Shown here one piece after another: positions 35,101 to 46,456 of a stretch of DNA of 64,000 bases (position 1 is the stretch's first letter; each line of letters opens with the position of its first letter). The notes beneath the pieces were generated by a model. The model was not told where the DNA came from, did no database searches, and worked only from the letters and a program-made list of their open reading frames with translations. Made by a program: the position numbers and the translations under genes. Source of the stretch: Achaetomiella virescens. Its lineage: Eukaryota > Ascomycota > Sordariomycetes > Sordariales > Chaetomiaceae. The stretch is taken from the NCBI GenBank assembly GCA_031001845.1, contig JARNGD010000020.1, forward strand, positions 240,464 through 304,463, written 5' to 3'.

Positions 35101-36251
35101 TGGCCAGGTGACGCTTCCAAGGTTCGAGAAGAACCGGCGGTCGCCCAGGAAGCAGGAAGATCGTACTCTGGCTGCGTTAAAAAGCCTTCACCCCAAGGAC
35201 TGTCTTCCGAGGGAATCTGCTGGCCTCCGAGCAGCTGTTCCGGTCTTAAGCTTGAAGGGTGGCTCGCTTGGGCTGTCTCGTGAGACTCGAGGAGGCCTAA
35301 GGATTGTCTAGGATCTTCGTGATGACCTCTAGCTGGCGAGATGGAATGTCAACCTCGGAGCGGCTTGTTTGACCCTCAGGACTCGAGGCGTACTGTTCGT
35401 TCTCCGCCGCCTCGCGCGCGCTTGCGGTCTGTTGAGAAGGGTGTTGAGAAAGGCCAGTCCGAGAATTGACTGTGTTCGCAACGAGTCGAAGTTGTCCTGT
35501 GAATCGGGGATGGTGCTCCGCTGGCTGACTGGCCCAACGTGAGGGCTACCCTCGGCCTGCGAGGAAGTGGCGCCCGAGGAGACGGCCTGCGAGGCGGGCG
35601 GATTGGGATGAACTGATCACAAGGTACTGGGACGGGTCGAATCCGGGCGGCACCACAAACTCGCAGACAAGTTCGCCTTTCGTTTTGGGGACCGACGGCA
35701 CAACTGCCAGCTGGATTCGGGGTCACCGTCAGTGGATGTGTATCCCGAGTCGACTGATCGTCTCGGTCGCTTCGGTACCCGGCCGTCTTCGCTGGGCCGA
35801 GAGTTCCGCCTACGCTTAGGTCTCAAGTTCGGTGATGGAACGTGCTGGTGGCTGTCACTTTCGACGCTGGGAAGAGGCGCACTGGGGCTCTGGAGTTCGG
35901 GTCTTTGCCGTCGACCCTTCTGCCTCTCCCAGTCGGCGACCGCGGCTTCGGTCACGTTCTCTGCGGGTTCCTAAATATCCAAACGCAAACAGCGCCGTTA
36001 GCAAGGCTGGGGTTGACGTGAGAGTCTGCGGACAGGCGTACCCAGGTGGGATCGTATCGTTCGCCGGTGGTGGGGTTGTCCGCCCAGTCTACTTTATACA
36101 ATAACCTGCCCTTATCGTATTTCTCGTCAAGGATGTCTCTAACTTCGTACAAGACCTCGCCCGGGGATGGTTCCCGGGTGGTCGATCTGGCTCTTGCCGA
36201 CTTCCGGCGTTTTGACTTGGCTGGCTTTGCCGAGAGCAGCTGCCTCGTCAT
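32200..36251 (-). CDS. Chromodomain protein with HDA2/3 (class II HDAC complex subunit) domain and coiled coil
   Basis: Nuclear protein, about 1300 aa. An N-terminal chromodomain (36150-35930; GEVLYEVRDILDEKYDKGRL, LYKVDWADNPTTGERYDPTW, EPAENVTEAAVADWERQK) reads across a 71 bp intron (35971-36041). A basic linker (RPKRRRNSRPSEDGRVPKRP) and a long Ser/Pro/Gln-rich region follow. The HDA2/3 domain (about 34260-33500) includes RSIYLETIAENKPTMIEFGQ, FVYEFLSGLDDLNTRILILS and GGLSVVLAVAGQDLSRIRGG. After a 55 bp intron (33284-33338) comes an extended coiled coil (about 33230-32440), then a Gly/Pro tail ending GGRWGHLRD. The layout matches fungal chromodomain subunits of HDA1-type silencing complexes; Neurospora CDP-2 of the HCHC complex is the kind of protein meant, but orthology is not proven. 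The true N-terminus may extend upstream of 36251 in another frame. Frame changes occur near 35715, 35290, 34510, 34425, 33480, 32810 and 32610. Confidence 0.82.
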
Positions 36252-37518
36252 TTGACGCGGGAGATGGCTGCACTAGCGCAAGTTGCGGCGCCGAACCCGC
36301 AGTGACGTCGTCGCGGGTATATAGGTTCGTGGCCTGGAAGGGTGGCAATGTTGGACCAGCCTCTTCCAGGAAGGAATCGCGAGCGCAGGGAGAGCGCAGT
36401 CGGTCGCGAACGCGTTCCCGCCCCAAGGCTGCACTTTCCTTTTGCAGCCAGCAGTCACTGACACGGTCAGCCACCAGTTCTCCCGCCTCGCACCGCCCCC
36501 CCCACCTTCCACCTACCGCTAATTGGCCAGCCTTCTGGTGAGTCACGTGGAGATAAGAATCATGCCAGCCCTGTTGCCGGACAAAAGCCTCGTCGATCGA
36601 CTTTCCTCGGGCCAATAGCTGGGGATGTCTATTTTGTCTAGTGAGTTGGTGGGTTGGCGGAGGGGATTCAGTGAGTTCGTGGGAAATGTGAATTGCGCGA
36701 ACGCGGAAATAGAGAATTGGGTTTCAGACTCCACGTTGCGAGGGGCATGTGTCAAAAGAAAGTTTGGGGGAGAGTTTCTTCTAAACGAAGGTTTGTTGGG
36801 AAGGCGAAGGCACCAAAATGAGCCAGAGGAGGACTTACGGGCTGCAGAAGACGGGACTGCACATTCAGAGACACAAAGCAAAGCAGGTTTCCGGGCGGCA
36901 AGAATTCCCATCAACAAATGGGCACCTGCATCCAAACTGATTGATGGCTCTCCCTCCAAAACTCGCTCTGGCGTAAACTACTCCCCCACAAGTTGGAAAG
37001 CATCGAGACGGCACATGTACTCTAGTGGAGAGGGTAACCTAGAAGTTTTGCCCTATGTTTGGTAAGTACTGTACAAGCACGGAAAGCAAACCGGGATGAA
37101 GAATTGAATAGGTGGAAGAGGGTAAAAAGGGGCAAAAAACGAGGGAATAATATAAGAATGAAGAAGAGTATTAGCAAGAGGGAGAGTTAAAAGGTACAAC
37201 GAGAACAGAAAGTGATGCCAAGAGTGAAAACGATGATATGCTGGTGATACATACTGTAGGTGCAACAACTCCACAGTAATCAACAGACAAGTCCAGGAAC
37301 GAGATAGCCATGGTCCAGCGATTAATATATTATACCGAATACAAACTTTGGCCTTTCTGATTTCCCATTCAATCTCCAACCGTAGCCCATGCCCATGCCC
37401 TTCGCTTCTCGCCTCCCCATTTTCGTTCCTCGTATCGTACATGCTGATTACTCTTTCCAATCTCTGCACCTAGACATTAACCATTAGACCATCGGGTGCC
37501 TGCTTACCCCGCATGCTC
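36252..37518. other. Intergenic: upstream of the chromodomain gene, 3' flank of glycogenin
   Basis: Minus-strand frames at 36139-36615 (PPFQATNLYTRDDVTAG) may be the extended N-terminus of the chromodomain protein; the rest has no supported gene. The minus frame 36543-36959 is Ser/Pro/Asn rich and probably leader sequence. Confidence 0.45.
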
Positions 37519-40500
37519 TCACGTCTCAAGCACATCCATCTCCTCCTCGGTCGGCAGCGCCGGCGTCTCGTAGGTAGGAATGTCCTCGCCCTTCTCAAAC
37601 GCAGTCCCAGGACCCTGATAGCTCGGCGGCGGAATCCCGCTACCCAGACGCTCCTCTACCGGCATCCTCCCCCCCTTCCCATTCCCATTCCCCGCCTCCT
37701 GCTTGCCAATATGCTCAGGCACCTGCTTCATCATCTTCTCCACGGGACTCGCCCTAAGACTAAGACAAGGTTTAACCGGCTTCGGGCTGACCACCTCCGT
37801 CATGCCTGACCTCCCACGGGGGGGTAGGGCGCGACATACGTGGGCGACCTGGCGTCCTCGGAACCAAACGGCATCGGGCGGGCAGGCAACTCGCCGCGCT
37901 CCGCCTCCTTCCGCAGGGCCGCGTCCAGACGCTGGAGCATGTCGGCGCCCTTCTCCTGCACCAGCTGCTCCAGCCTCTGCGTCGGGTTCTTGTAGTAGGC
38001 AGACAGCGCGTTAGCCACGTCACACAGACAGTCCGCTGGCGCCCAACGCAGTCCGTGTACACATACCCATTCCGACTGCGGCGGCACGCCCTCGGCGTCC
38101 GGCAGCAGCCTCTCACCGGTCCGGGAACCGCCGCCGCCGCCCCCGAAGCTGTAGTCCCCGTACCACGCCCTCGTCGTCCGCAGCACCGGTGCCGGCGTGA
38201 CCGGCAGGCTGGGCCGCTCGTCCGCGCTCGGGAAGTCGGTGATGAGGGACGGGCGCCGACGCCGCAGCACGATGCCAATGTCTTCCTCCTCATCCAACTC
38301 CAGGGTCTTGCCCGCCGCCCGCGCCCCGCGCCCGCCGCTCCTGGAGCATGCGCGCCTGATACCGCTCCTCCCACCGTTGGATTGCCGGGATTTGGTCCCA
38401 GGCATTGGTGTATTTGAGGTTGGCGAGGCTCCTTGGTGGGGTAGAGTGAGAGGCGAGGGCCGCTCGCCCACGGGGTGCGAGGGTTGCGGCGGCGGTGTTT
38501 CTGGTAGTGCTGGTTGTTTAGCTGACTCCGGAAAATTCTGACCCTGCCGGGCTGCTGAGGAGTCCTCGCCCTGGGTCTGCTCCGCTTCTCTTCTTTCTCC
38601 TGGTTGGGAGTCTGGAGAGTCTGAACAGACGGGCTCTACCTCTGCGGCGCTTGCGGGTGCAGGCTCGACCGGAGGAGCCGGTGGAGCAGGAGGAGGTGCA
38701 AACGTGCGGGCCGGCTTTGGTCTGTACGCCTCCCAGCCAAAGTCAAACGTGCTCTCGTTCGTTGGCGGTTCACTGGGCGTCTTGAACCACATGCCTGTGG
38801 GGGCGTCTGGGTACTTCTCCGGGGGGACGAATGGCGTGGTATCGTACGACATCTTGTATTGCGTTGTCGGGAAGTTTATGGCCTCGGGCTTCGAGTTTGG
38901 CGGAGGAGGGTGTCTGGTTTCTGTTAGCTTGCAAAGTCGTGTAGGGCCATTGACTAGCTGACTGACCGTTGGGCATCCCAGCTTGGAGCCAAGTCTGGCT
39001 GGGGTTGAGACTGCGTTGGCGGATGGGAAGCCCAATCATTCCGGTCCGTTGCCTGGTCTTGTCGAGCTTCAGCATCCGTCCCTTCCACTGGCTGAGAAGG
39101 CACGCTGGAAATGCTGGGAATGGTGGGAATGACAGAATGCGCAGACGACTCGGCTGAACTTCCGGGCTGTGGTGGTGGAGGGTGAAAATCATGAGGTTGC
39201 TGCTGATGCTGCAGATGGTGCTGGTGATGATCATGGTGAATGTGTTGCTCAGGCTGGGGAAAAGAGTGCTGGCCATGCTGGAAATACTGCAAATGCGCAT
39301 GCGAAGGTGCCGCTGGAGGTTGATACTGCTGACCGTGGAAGCTGCCAGGTCCAACGCTTGGTGGCTCGCCAACTGGGATACGGTAGTGAACCTGAGGCTG
39401 ATATTCACCCTTGACGAAGTACTGCACGATCGGGGGAACCTGCTGCTGCGGTTGAGCAGAAGCGGCCTGGATAGCCTACACCAGCGGGTCAGCACCAGCA
39501 CTCCAACGGTGATAGGGGTTCAAAGGACGCACGTCTTTGTGGTAATGTCGATCATAGACCGCCCACCACCGGCCTACCATCTGGTCAAACGGGGAGCTTC
39601 CGGTAGATCTGTCTCTGCCCCTGAATCCATGGCTTTTCCGTGCCGATAAAGTGTACCACATTGATGCTCGACTGGAAATGCTTGTAGGCGGGCACATATT
39701 GGTAGTGGGCCGAGGGCGTGACGTTGTAGGTGAAGCTGAGGCGGTGGAAGCCGTTCCTGAAGTACATGTTTAGCAGGCCTTGGTCGGCGCCGTCAAACGA
39801 AATGCCCCTCTGGGCCATGGCCATCATGGCGTGGTAGTCGCCCAGGTTTGGGGTCAGAACCATGAGGCCCGTGTTGAAGATGTCGGGCCACCCAATGTCG
39901 GGTGCGGCGGCGAAGGCATGAGGAAGGTCGAAGAGCTCGTCAGGTGCTCGGTAGGCCACCATATCGGCATCCATATACACAATCTTGCGGAACTGTGTCT
40001 GCTTCCAAAGGTTGAGCTTGGTGAATGCCGAGTGGAGATCCCGACGGTTCATCAGGTCTAGGTTCGCCGGATGCTCATTCTGGATGCGACTGACGGGAAT
40101 CACGTAATCGTACACATTCTGAGTGAGGGTTAGTAGACCTAGCCCGGTGTGAGCCAGTGAAGGATGATGACGCTTGCCCTGAGTTGCGTGATGACTTCGG
40201 CTGACACCGAGTCGAGGGTGACCAGGATGGCCAGCTTCTTGGTGGTGCCGGCATCGCGGAGCGAGTGTGCCAGCACGAGTGCACCTTTGAGAGCAGTGTC
40301 AGCGAAAACACACACACACACACACACCACACACAAGCTCTCCGCAAGTTTGCCATTGGGCGCTCCCAACGTACCAGGAAGATACGTGTCTGTCAAAAGA
40401 AGCTATATCGGCGGCCATGTTAGCATTCCAGGGCCCCCGGCAGAGCTCCCACCCGGAGCGGCGCCCCCGGCCGCGAGGACGAACTCCGGTGGAGAGTCGC

Positions 40501-40570
40501 CTTGAGCTGGGGCGAGATCAAAACTGGGACTCACGCTGGCATATGCATCCTCCCCACGGTGCGAACCCAT
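37519..40570 (-). CDS. gnn: Glycogenin (self-glucosylating glycogen initiator, GT8)
   Basis: Makes the primer that glycogen synthase (8.2-10.5 kb) extends. Exons: 40535-40570, 40375-40402, 40178-40284, 39533-40118, 38967-39475, 38067-38920, 37519-37988; about 860 aa. The N-terminus reads GEDAYAS, then LLLTDTYLPG, then ALVLAHSLRDAGTTKKLAIL across introns. The GT8 core has LWKQTQFRKIVYMDADMVAY with the DxD metal site, FNTGLMVLTPNLGDYHAMM, DGADQGLLNMYF and VVHFIGTEKPW. The Pro/His-rich middle is disordered. Near 38410-38300 lies the glycogen-synthase-binding motif TNAWDQIPAIQRWEERYQ, and the tail ends TYETPALPTEEEMDVLET. Intron 3 (40119-40177) has a GC donor. Intron 2 holds a CA repeat. Frames break near 39635, 38390 and 37810. 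Three CCCCT motifs lie upstream. Confidence 0.93.
40309..40335 (+). repeat. CA/TG dinucleotide microsatellite inside glycogenin intron 2
   Basis: Nine CA units at 40309-40326, then a one-base interruption and further CA units. On the gene strand it is a GT repeat between the donor and acceptor of a 90 bp intron, so repeat-length change could affect splicing efficiency. Confidence 0.9.
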
Positions 40571-40703
40571 CGTCGTCTTGCCGGTGGGGTCCCGTCGGAT
40601 CGGAGCACTCTCGAATGCTCGCTAGGAGAAACAAGCAACAAAGGCAAATAAAATGTTGCTGAAAATGCAGGAAAACGAGCGACAGAAAGGAACGGTCGGC
40701 TGG

Positions 40704-40825
40704 AGGGGCTGGAGAGTCAAACCGAGAAAGGAGAGGAGTAGAGAGGGGAGATGCACTATGCTCTGGTAGGACACCGGTCTGTCTGGGTTGTCGCTCGGAA
40801 GCTCGGGAACCTTTGCCGGGAGGGG
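40704..40825 (-). promoter_or_regulatory. Three CCCCT (STRE-like) motifs upstream of glycogenin
   Basis: On the gene strand CCCCT occurs at 40704-40708, 40744-40748 and 40821-40825, about 130-255 bases before the ATG at 40570. It parallels the CCCCT group upstream of glycogen synthase. Some may fall in the 5' leader; function is inferred. Confidence 0.3.
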
Positions 40826-42363
40826 AAGCAGTAATAAGGAGAGGACTCGTCAATTCGATGTCACGCTGGTTGCAGGTCAATGTCGACAATTGCTCTTTGC
40901 AGGTGCAGTTGCAGAGCGCCGATGAGAAATTTCGTTGAGGTACGGCGTATGTACCGCAGCATGTACCACAAGGGCAAGGTGCAAGCTTCCAGCTTGTTTG
41001 ACGACAGGGATGCAGTTGCAGGGAGGAGTGTGCTTACTAGTATGAGGGACGGGAGGCGAGAACCGGGGCAGCACCAGTTCAGTTCTTAAGCATGTCAAGC
41101 TCCCGGCGGGCTAGATGTCTGCTGGCACTTGCTGGCTGGTGTCGCGGCAGGCTAATTAACACGGGAGGGAGAGGTTGGAGACAACAAGTGCATTCACCGG
41201 CACGTCGCTGGTGGTACAGGCCATTCTCCATCGCGCGAGGCCATAAACTATCACGGCACCTGCTGCGTTCGTGTTCCCGTCGTTCTGGCCTTGCAGATAA
41301 GCACCTGGGCTCGGACAGGACCCCTACCCGCCACAGGTGAGGGATTGGCCACTCAGTAGCTCGTGCCAAGACCTGGAACCCGGTCATTGTCCGTTCGAGT
41401 CTGTGATGTTTCATCCACGAGGCAAGGGCTTGCAGCTGCAAAAGACCGCAACGGTCAAATGAGGAGATTGGGGGGCGGCTCCCGAATTGAGGAGTACCTC
41501 TGGAGCTCAGAACCTAAGGTTTGTTGAAACATTCCATGCTCTAGTTGAATGTTGAATGCACACAGTGGCCTAGATAATCATCGATGTCAGCATCTGCAAA
41601 GAGGAAAACAGTGCAAATTGCCTGCTGGGTGCTCTGGAGATGAACTGATCCACAACAACGCAATTTAACTTTGGCGCGCCTCCTCGGCGTTGTGGGGAGC
41701 ATGGTGGGGATCATTGCATCATCCTACCAGTTGTTGCCCCGCCTTGTCGGGGCCCTGCGTCCATGACGACCCGCGTCTGAGAGAAACCCATCAAAGAGTT
41801 CGAGAACAATTCCTGATGATTCCAGAGGGTTTGGAGAATGCTCAGGTAGGTATTGCTCGTTAACCCACCAGTCACCGATGTAAGGCCCCTAAATCGATTT
41901 TCATTTGAAGAGCCAGGCCCTCCCACCTGCGGCACCTACCACAAACTGAGCATCCTAACCTTCTTCTGCAAGCTTGGTTTTCTCTGGCCACGGGTCTGAG
42001 AGGAGTAGAACCAAGGTCCTCTACAGTCGATCTGCGCACCCTGCTGACCTCTTAAACGAGTACCACCTACCCCATCCATCAGAAGACGACTTGCCGTTCC
42101 TGTGACCACAATGACATCAATTCAGTGTCCTGGAGCCGAGATCGGACCTTGAAGAAAGTTGGCAATCTCGAGTATTGTGCGGGTATCAAACATGGCACCT
42201 TGGTAGCTCGTCATCTTCTCCATCTCCGGAGGCCTCAAGGTGGGCATTTCTACTATTGTACAGACAGAAAGGATGGCAGAAAATCAAAACAGGAGAACCG
42301 AAAGGGAATGAGACTAAAAGTGTGAGAACATGAGAGAAAGACGAGAAAAAGAATGCAAAAGTT

Positions 42364-42378
42364 AAAAAAAAAAAAAAA
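42364..42378 (+). repeat. Poly-A tract of 15 bases
   Basis: Run of 15 A read directly, in an A-rich stretch downstream of the CDF gene. Confidence 0.9.
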
Positions 42379-42741
42379 GAACAACTGAAGACAAAAAGTG
42401 AAAAAAGCACGGAGCTCCAGGCCCTCATTAGACAATATGCTGAGTTCAAAGCAGATCACACATGTATCCTACCCAAAAAATCTGCACTCAGATAACCACG
42501 CGACAGGAGAAGGCCAGAGTTACCCGGCCCCTACAAAAGCATTTTAGTGTGCTCTCAAGAAACTCAAAATCCCATGTCACGCTCATAACAGGCAACCTAG
42601 TACGAGCATCAGAAGAGAGATATCACTCAAATAACGCACAGAGCAAATCAGAACCAACACTTATCATACAGCTAGCGGACAACCGCAATGTAACAATGAC
42701 CACCTAACCCCCGCCTTGCTCTCCCCCACACTTTCTCTGTT

Positions 42742-44169
42742 TCACAAATCCTTCTTATACGCATGCTCCGGCTTGTGAGTCGTCTCGTAATCCACATGCA
42801 CATACGCCCTCTCCACATCCGGCAGCCTCTCCAGCTTGATCTGCAGCTCCTCAGCGACATCGTGTGTCTCCATGAGCGAGGCCTCCGGGTCCATGACCAC
42901 ATCCACCTCGGCAATCAGCCGCGGACCCGAGTGGTATGCGCGCACGGTGTCGATCTGCCTGATGGCCGGCGAGTGCGTCAGGCACACGTATGTGATCAGC
43001 TGCTGGATCTCGACCGAGGCGACGACGCCGACGAGCAGCAGAAACTCGGTGAACGCCGTGCGCAGCCACAGCGACGAGATGACGACCGAGAGGAAGACGG
43101 CGCCGGCAGGGTCGAGCCACCACACGAGCTTGCTACCGCCGACCGATGTCAAGATGCCGAAGCCGTTGACCAGGAGGTCGTTGCGGTGGTCTTGCCAGAG
43201 GATGCGGACCTGCGAGTACTTGTTCTTGATCGACCAGGTGTACAGGAAGAGGGAGCTTGGTGCCGAAGGCGACGCAGACCGAGATGATGGAGGGGAGGTG
43301 GAAGAGCTTGAGCTCGCCCGTGTGCTCAGCCAGCTCGCGCGCGGCAAACGCGATGATGATGAGCGAGACGGCGGTCATGAGGAAGCAGAAGACGATGTTG
43401 CCGACCGTTTCGAGGCGGGCCTTGCCTGAGGGGAAGCGGTTCGGGTCGACGCGGCGGACTGCGCGGTTGGTGAGGATGAGGGTGACGTTGCTGAGAGGGT
43501 CGAAGATGGCATCGGCCATGGTGGTGAAGAGGGAGAGCGACCCGGAGGAAATGGCTGCGTAGAGCTGGAGCGCCGAAAGGATGATGTTGGCCACGAGGGA
43601 GCCCCAGACAGCGATCTTAAACTTCAGGTGGTCTTCGCCCTGTTCCTGACGCGCGTCGGCGCAGTGCTCCTCGACGCTCTTCAGCAGCCGCTCGATGGTT
43701 TCATTTTGGGCCTGATAGAAGCCTTCGACGCGCCGGGCCCTGGTCGCCTGACGGCCGAACGGTTTCACGTAGCGAGCCAGCTTGCTGGTTGTCGAGGGCT
43801 GGGCGGCGGCGGAGGTGGGCTGGCGAGCAGCATCGCGTTTCCTAGACGTGTTTGCCTTGATCTCGGCCAGCTCCGAGGCCGTCTTGTATCGTCGGGAGAG
43901 GCCGTATGGTCGTTGCCCGCGCCGATAAGCGGGAAGCGGCCAGCTCGCTGGCTCTCGACCTCTACGTCGCCCGCTGTGATCACATGGTGCCGGGAGACGG
44001 CGGCATCATCACCCCCGTCTGTGGCCTCGACTGCCGTGCTGTTTGCGCCTTCTCGTGACATGGAAGCTGCGGGGGACTGGGATCTTGCCAGGCGGCTCGC
44101 CGAGTCGGATTGTGTCTTGAAGGGATGCGGGTGCAGCGAGATGCTGCTTGAGAGATCGGGCTGGTCCAT
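42742..44169 (-). CDS. Mn-type cation diffusion facilitator (CDF) transporter
   Basis: Membrane metal/proton antiporter, expected to load Mn2+ into the secretory pathway or vacuole. The N-terminus is disordered (MDQPDLSSSISLHPHP), followed by a basic stretch and RRVEGFYQAQNETIERLLKS, typical of Mn-CDFs. TM2 carries DAIFDPLSN and TM5 carries WQDHRNDLLVN, the paired DxxxD sites that distinguish the Mn subgroup from Zn-CDFs (HxxxD). Other membrane segments include IVFCFLMTAVSLIIIAFAA and AVFLSVVISSLWL. The C-terminal cytosolic ferredoxin-like domain has HSGPRLIAEVDVVMDPEASL and ends YVHVDYETTHKPEHAYKKDL. About 475 aa, no intron seen. Frameshifts lie near 43905 and near 43250. ATG at 44169 chosen; 44217 is possible. 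Confidence 0.9.
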
Positions 44170-45436
44170 ATTCGCAGGTGTATCGCCTTCGCGGGTATCT
44201 TGGACTGTCCAGACCACTACTGTTTTGTGTCAACCAGAGGGTTCCGAGTCTTGATGGGATGAACTGTGGGTGCGCAGTGGCCACTGATTGATAAGATGCT
44301 ATGCACATCAAAATCAAGCCCCGCAAATTCCAAATCGAGATGCAGCAGCTCACCCACCCTTTTGAAGGACCTTTCCTCTCAACCAGCCAAGCAAAGAAGG
44401 GATCTTCCTGCGAGGCGCAGTCGGTATTGCGTTCACGAGGCTAGAGTTTCCAGGACTACCCCCGGCCTGTGCGTAACTGTTACGCAGCGCTGCAAGAGTC
44501 CTAATCTCAAACCCTGGGAGCTCCCGGTTCCAGTGGTCAGGGTCCAAGCTGGCGGTCTTGTTGCTTTGTCACATCCAACCAGGCCCGTCATCTCCGCACG
44601 GGACTGTGGGTCAGAATACCCGTTGTCGGTGCTGGGAAATGAGGTGGAACACTACAAGGGCGGGACGTTGCGTCCTGGCTGCATCATTGTCGCCCAGGTC
44701 GCTGTCGAGGATATCGACAACATGTCCGCTTCCTCTCCGGAGTCTGTCTCCGACAACCCCATAATGGATGTTGAGATCCGATTCCGTTCAACTTCGGTTG
44801 TTGCTTCATTGCGGCTCTCAGCGGTTTTAGTGACCAGCTTCCGGGGCTTGGGCGCTTGAATGGAAGTGGAGATGCTGCGTGGCGGTGCTCTGGCTGCTTC
44901 ATTCTCGTGATCAAGGGCCGTGATGGTTTCGATACAGGAGCAGAAACCAAAAACGAAGAAAAAGGGGCAAAAAGGAGAACTGTTAACGTCGATCCAGGTT
45001 TCTTATACTCTGGGTCCTGTTCTCGTGCTTTGGCGGGGAAAAGCCCAAGCTTCGGCGGCTTTCGGAACCCTTCTCAAAGCCCAAAGTGGGCGACTTTCCG
45101 GGTTCTCCAGCCGAAGCGATCCCGATTTATGGGGCATGTTTTGATGTTCCATACTGCGGCCTAGACTCCACTTCCCAAAGCTTATCACCTCCTTGATGGC
45201 TTGAAGCAGTGAATGGTTTTAAGGTTCATGAGAAGTTGAGCGTTCGACGCTTTTCGGGTTCAGATGGCAGCTGAAGGGCCACACTATTGATGCTAAGAGT
45301 AGAGTCGAGACAAAGCAAACAGGAAAAAAAGAACACCTTAAGGCTGTTCAGTACCCGAACACGGATAGGAGTAAAAGTTCCAATGGGCATCTAAGTCCCA
45401 AACGCCCATCATACATTCTCTACCGCCTTCGTCCCC
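44170..45436. other. Intergenic between the CDF and lipase genes
   Basis: Upstream region of the CDF gene and 3' flank of the hydrolase gene. Plus-strand frame 44266-44859 lacks domain features; I see no gene. Confidence 0.45.
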
Positions 45437-46456
45437 TTACAACTTCGCTTCCACCTTTCCCTCGGCCCTCTCTTCGGCCCTCGCCGCATCGCATCTCTCC
45501 AGAATCCAATCCCCCACATCCCTATAGAACTCCACGCTCTGCGGCCCGTCCGCATGCAGCTGTGATACCAGCCCTCATACGCCTTGAAGGTCCGGTCCCT
45601 CACCTCCCCCAAACACTCCTCGAAGTACTTCCTGCTCGCCTCGAACCACGTCGTCTTATCCTCCGTCCCGTGGCCCATCCACACGCTCTGTATCCTCCCT
45701 CCTCCCTTCGCGGGCCTCACCTGCCCGCTCGCCAGCGCCGCCGTGCGATCCAGCAGGCCCGCCAACCCTTCCAGCGTCCCCGTATTGTGCATCAGCTCGT
45801 CCTCGGCAATGGACCTGACCACCTCCGGATCGCGGCTCAGGTGCGCCGGCAGGATCTCATGCTTCATCTGATAGCGCGGCAGCAGCCGACCCACCAGCCT
45901 CCCCGCGAACACCTTGATCGCCGACGGCTGCTCCTCGGCGAGAACCCGATAAACGGGCTCTCGAGCAGCCACCCCCTCACCTTCCCGACCAGGTCCTGGT
46001 ACGCCGGGTTGCACGCGAGCGTGAGCACCTGCCCGCCGCCCATGGAGTGGCCCATGACGAACAGGGGCGGGTCGGCGGGGAGGAGGGCAGGTGCGGGGTG
46101 ATGAAGGCGGCCATGTCGGCGAGGACCTGGGTGGTTGGGCCGGTGCGGCCGCGGTCCGAGGGCTTGCGGACGGAGCGCCCCCAGCCGCGCTGGTCGAGGC
46201 CGTGCACTGCGATGCCGCGGGCCGCCAGGGCCGGGAAGAAGTTGCTGTAGCGCCCGAGGTGGTCGCTGAAGCCGTGGATGAAGACAAGGTTAGCTTTTGG
46301 GGGGCCGTCGGGCTGGGAGCAAGGTAAAGTGAGTATTAGCGATTTCCGGAGACAGGTGGGTGGGAAAGGAGTGAATGAGTGATGACGTACCAGCCATGAC
46401 TTGGTATAGAGGCTGTGGCCTCCGATATCAAACGTGCCCTCTTTTTCCATGACCAT
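45437..46456 (-). CDS. Monoacylglycerol lipase-like serine hydrolase (alpha/beta hydrolase)
   Basis: Probable monoglyceride lipase (yeast YJU3 / MGL type). Start MVMEKEGTFDIGGHSLYTKS, then a 78 bp intron (46313-46390), then PDGPPKANLVFIHGFSDHLG with the HG oxyanion strand and GIAVHGLDQRGWGRS. The nucleophile elbow is GHSMGGGQVL. The lid/cap region (LESPFIGF, RLLPRYQMKHEILPAHLSRD) is followed by VWMGHGTEDKTTWFEASRKY, with the acid residue, and EGWYHQLHADGP, with the catalytic histidine. About 313 aa. Frame shifts near 46075, near 45955 and at 45561; at 45561 one missing C restores YHQLH and a natural stop at 45437, ending EGKVEAKL. Substrate is inferred from the family. Confidence 0.88.

Larger units (their letters stand above)
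40571..42741. other. Glycogenin upstream region and 3' flank of the CDF gene
   Basis: No supported gene in about 2.2 kb. A poly-A run (42364-42378) is present. Open frames at 41079-41441 and 42186-42449 are short and not protein-like. Confidence 0.45.

Noticed and set aside
31191..36251. Idea that the heavily shifted genes are RIP-damaged or decayed pseudogenes
   Set aside because: RIP makes C-to-T transitions, not indels, and the sequence is not AT-enriched. Domains and splice sites are intact across all genes, which fits base-calling errors better.
42763..43429. Plus-strand open frames of 174-197 codons over the CDF gene
   Set aside because: Antisense shadows of the conserved transporter exons.
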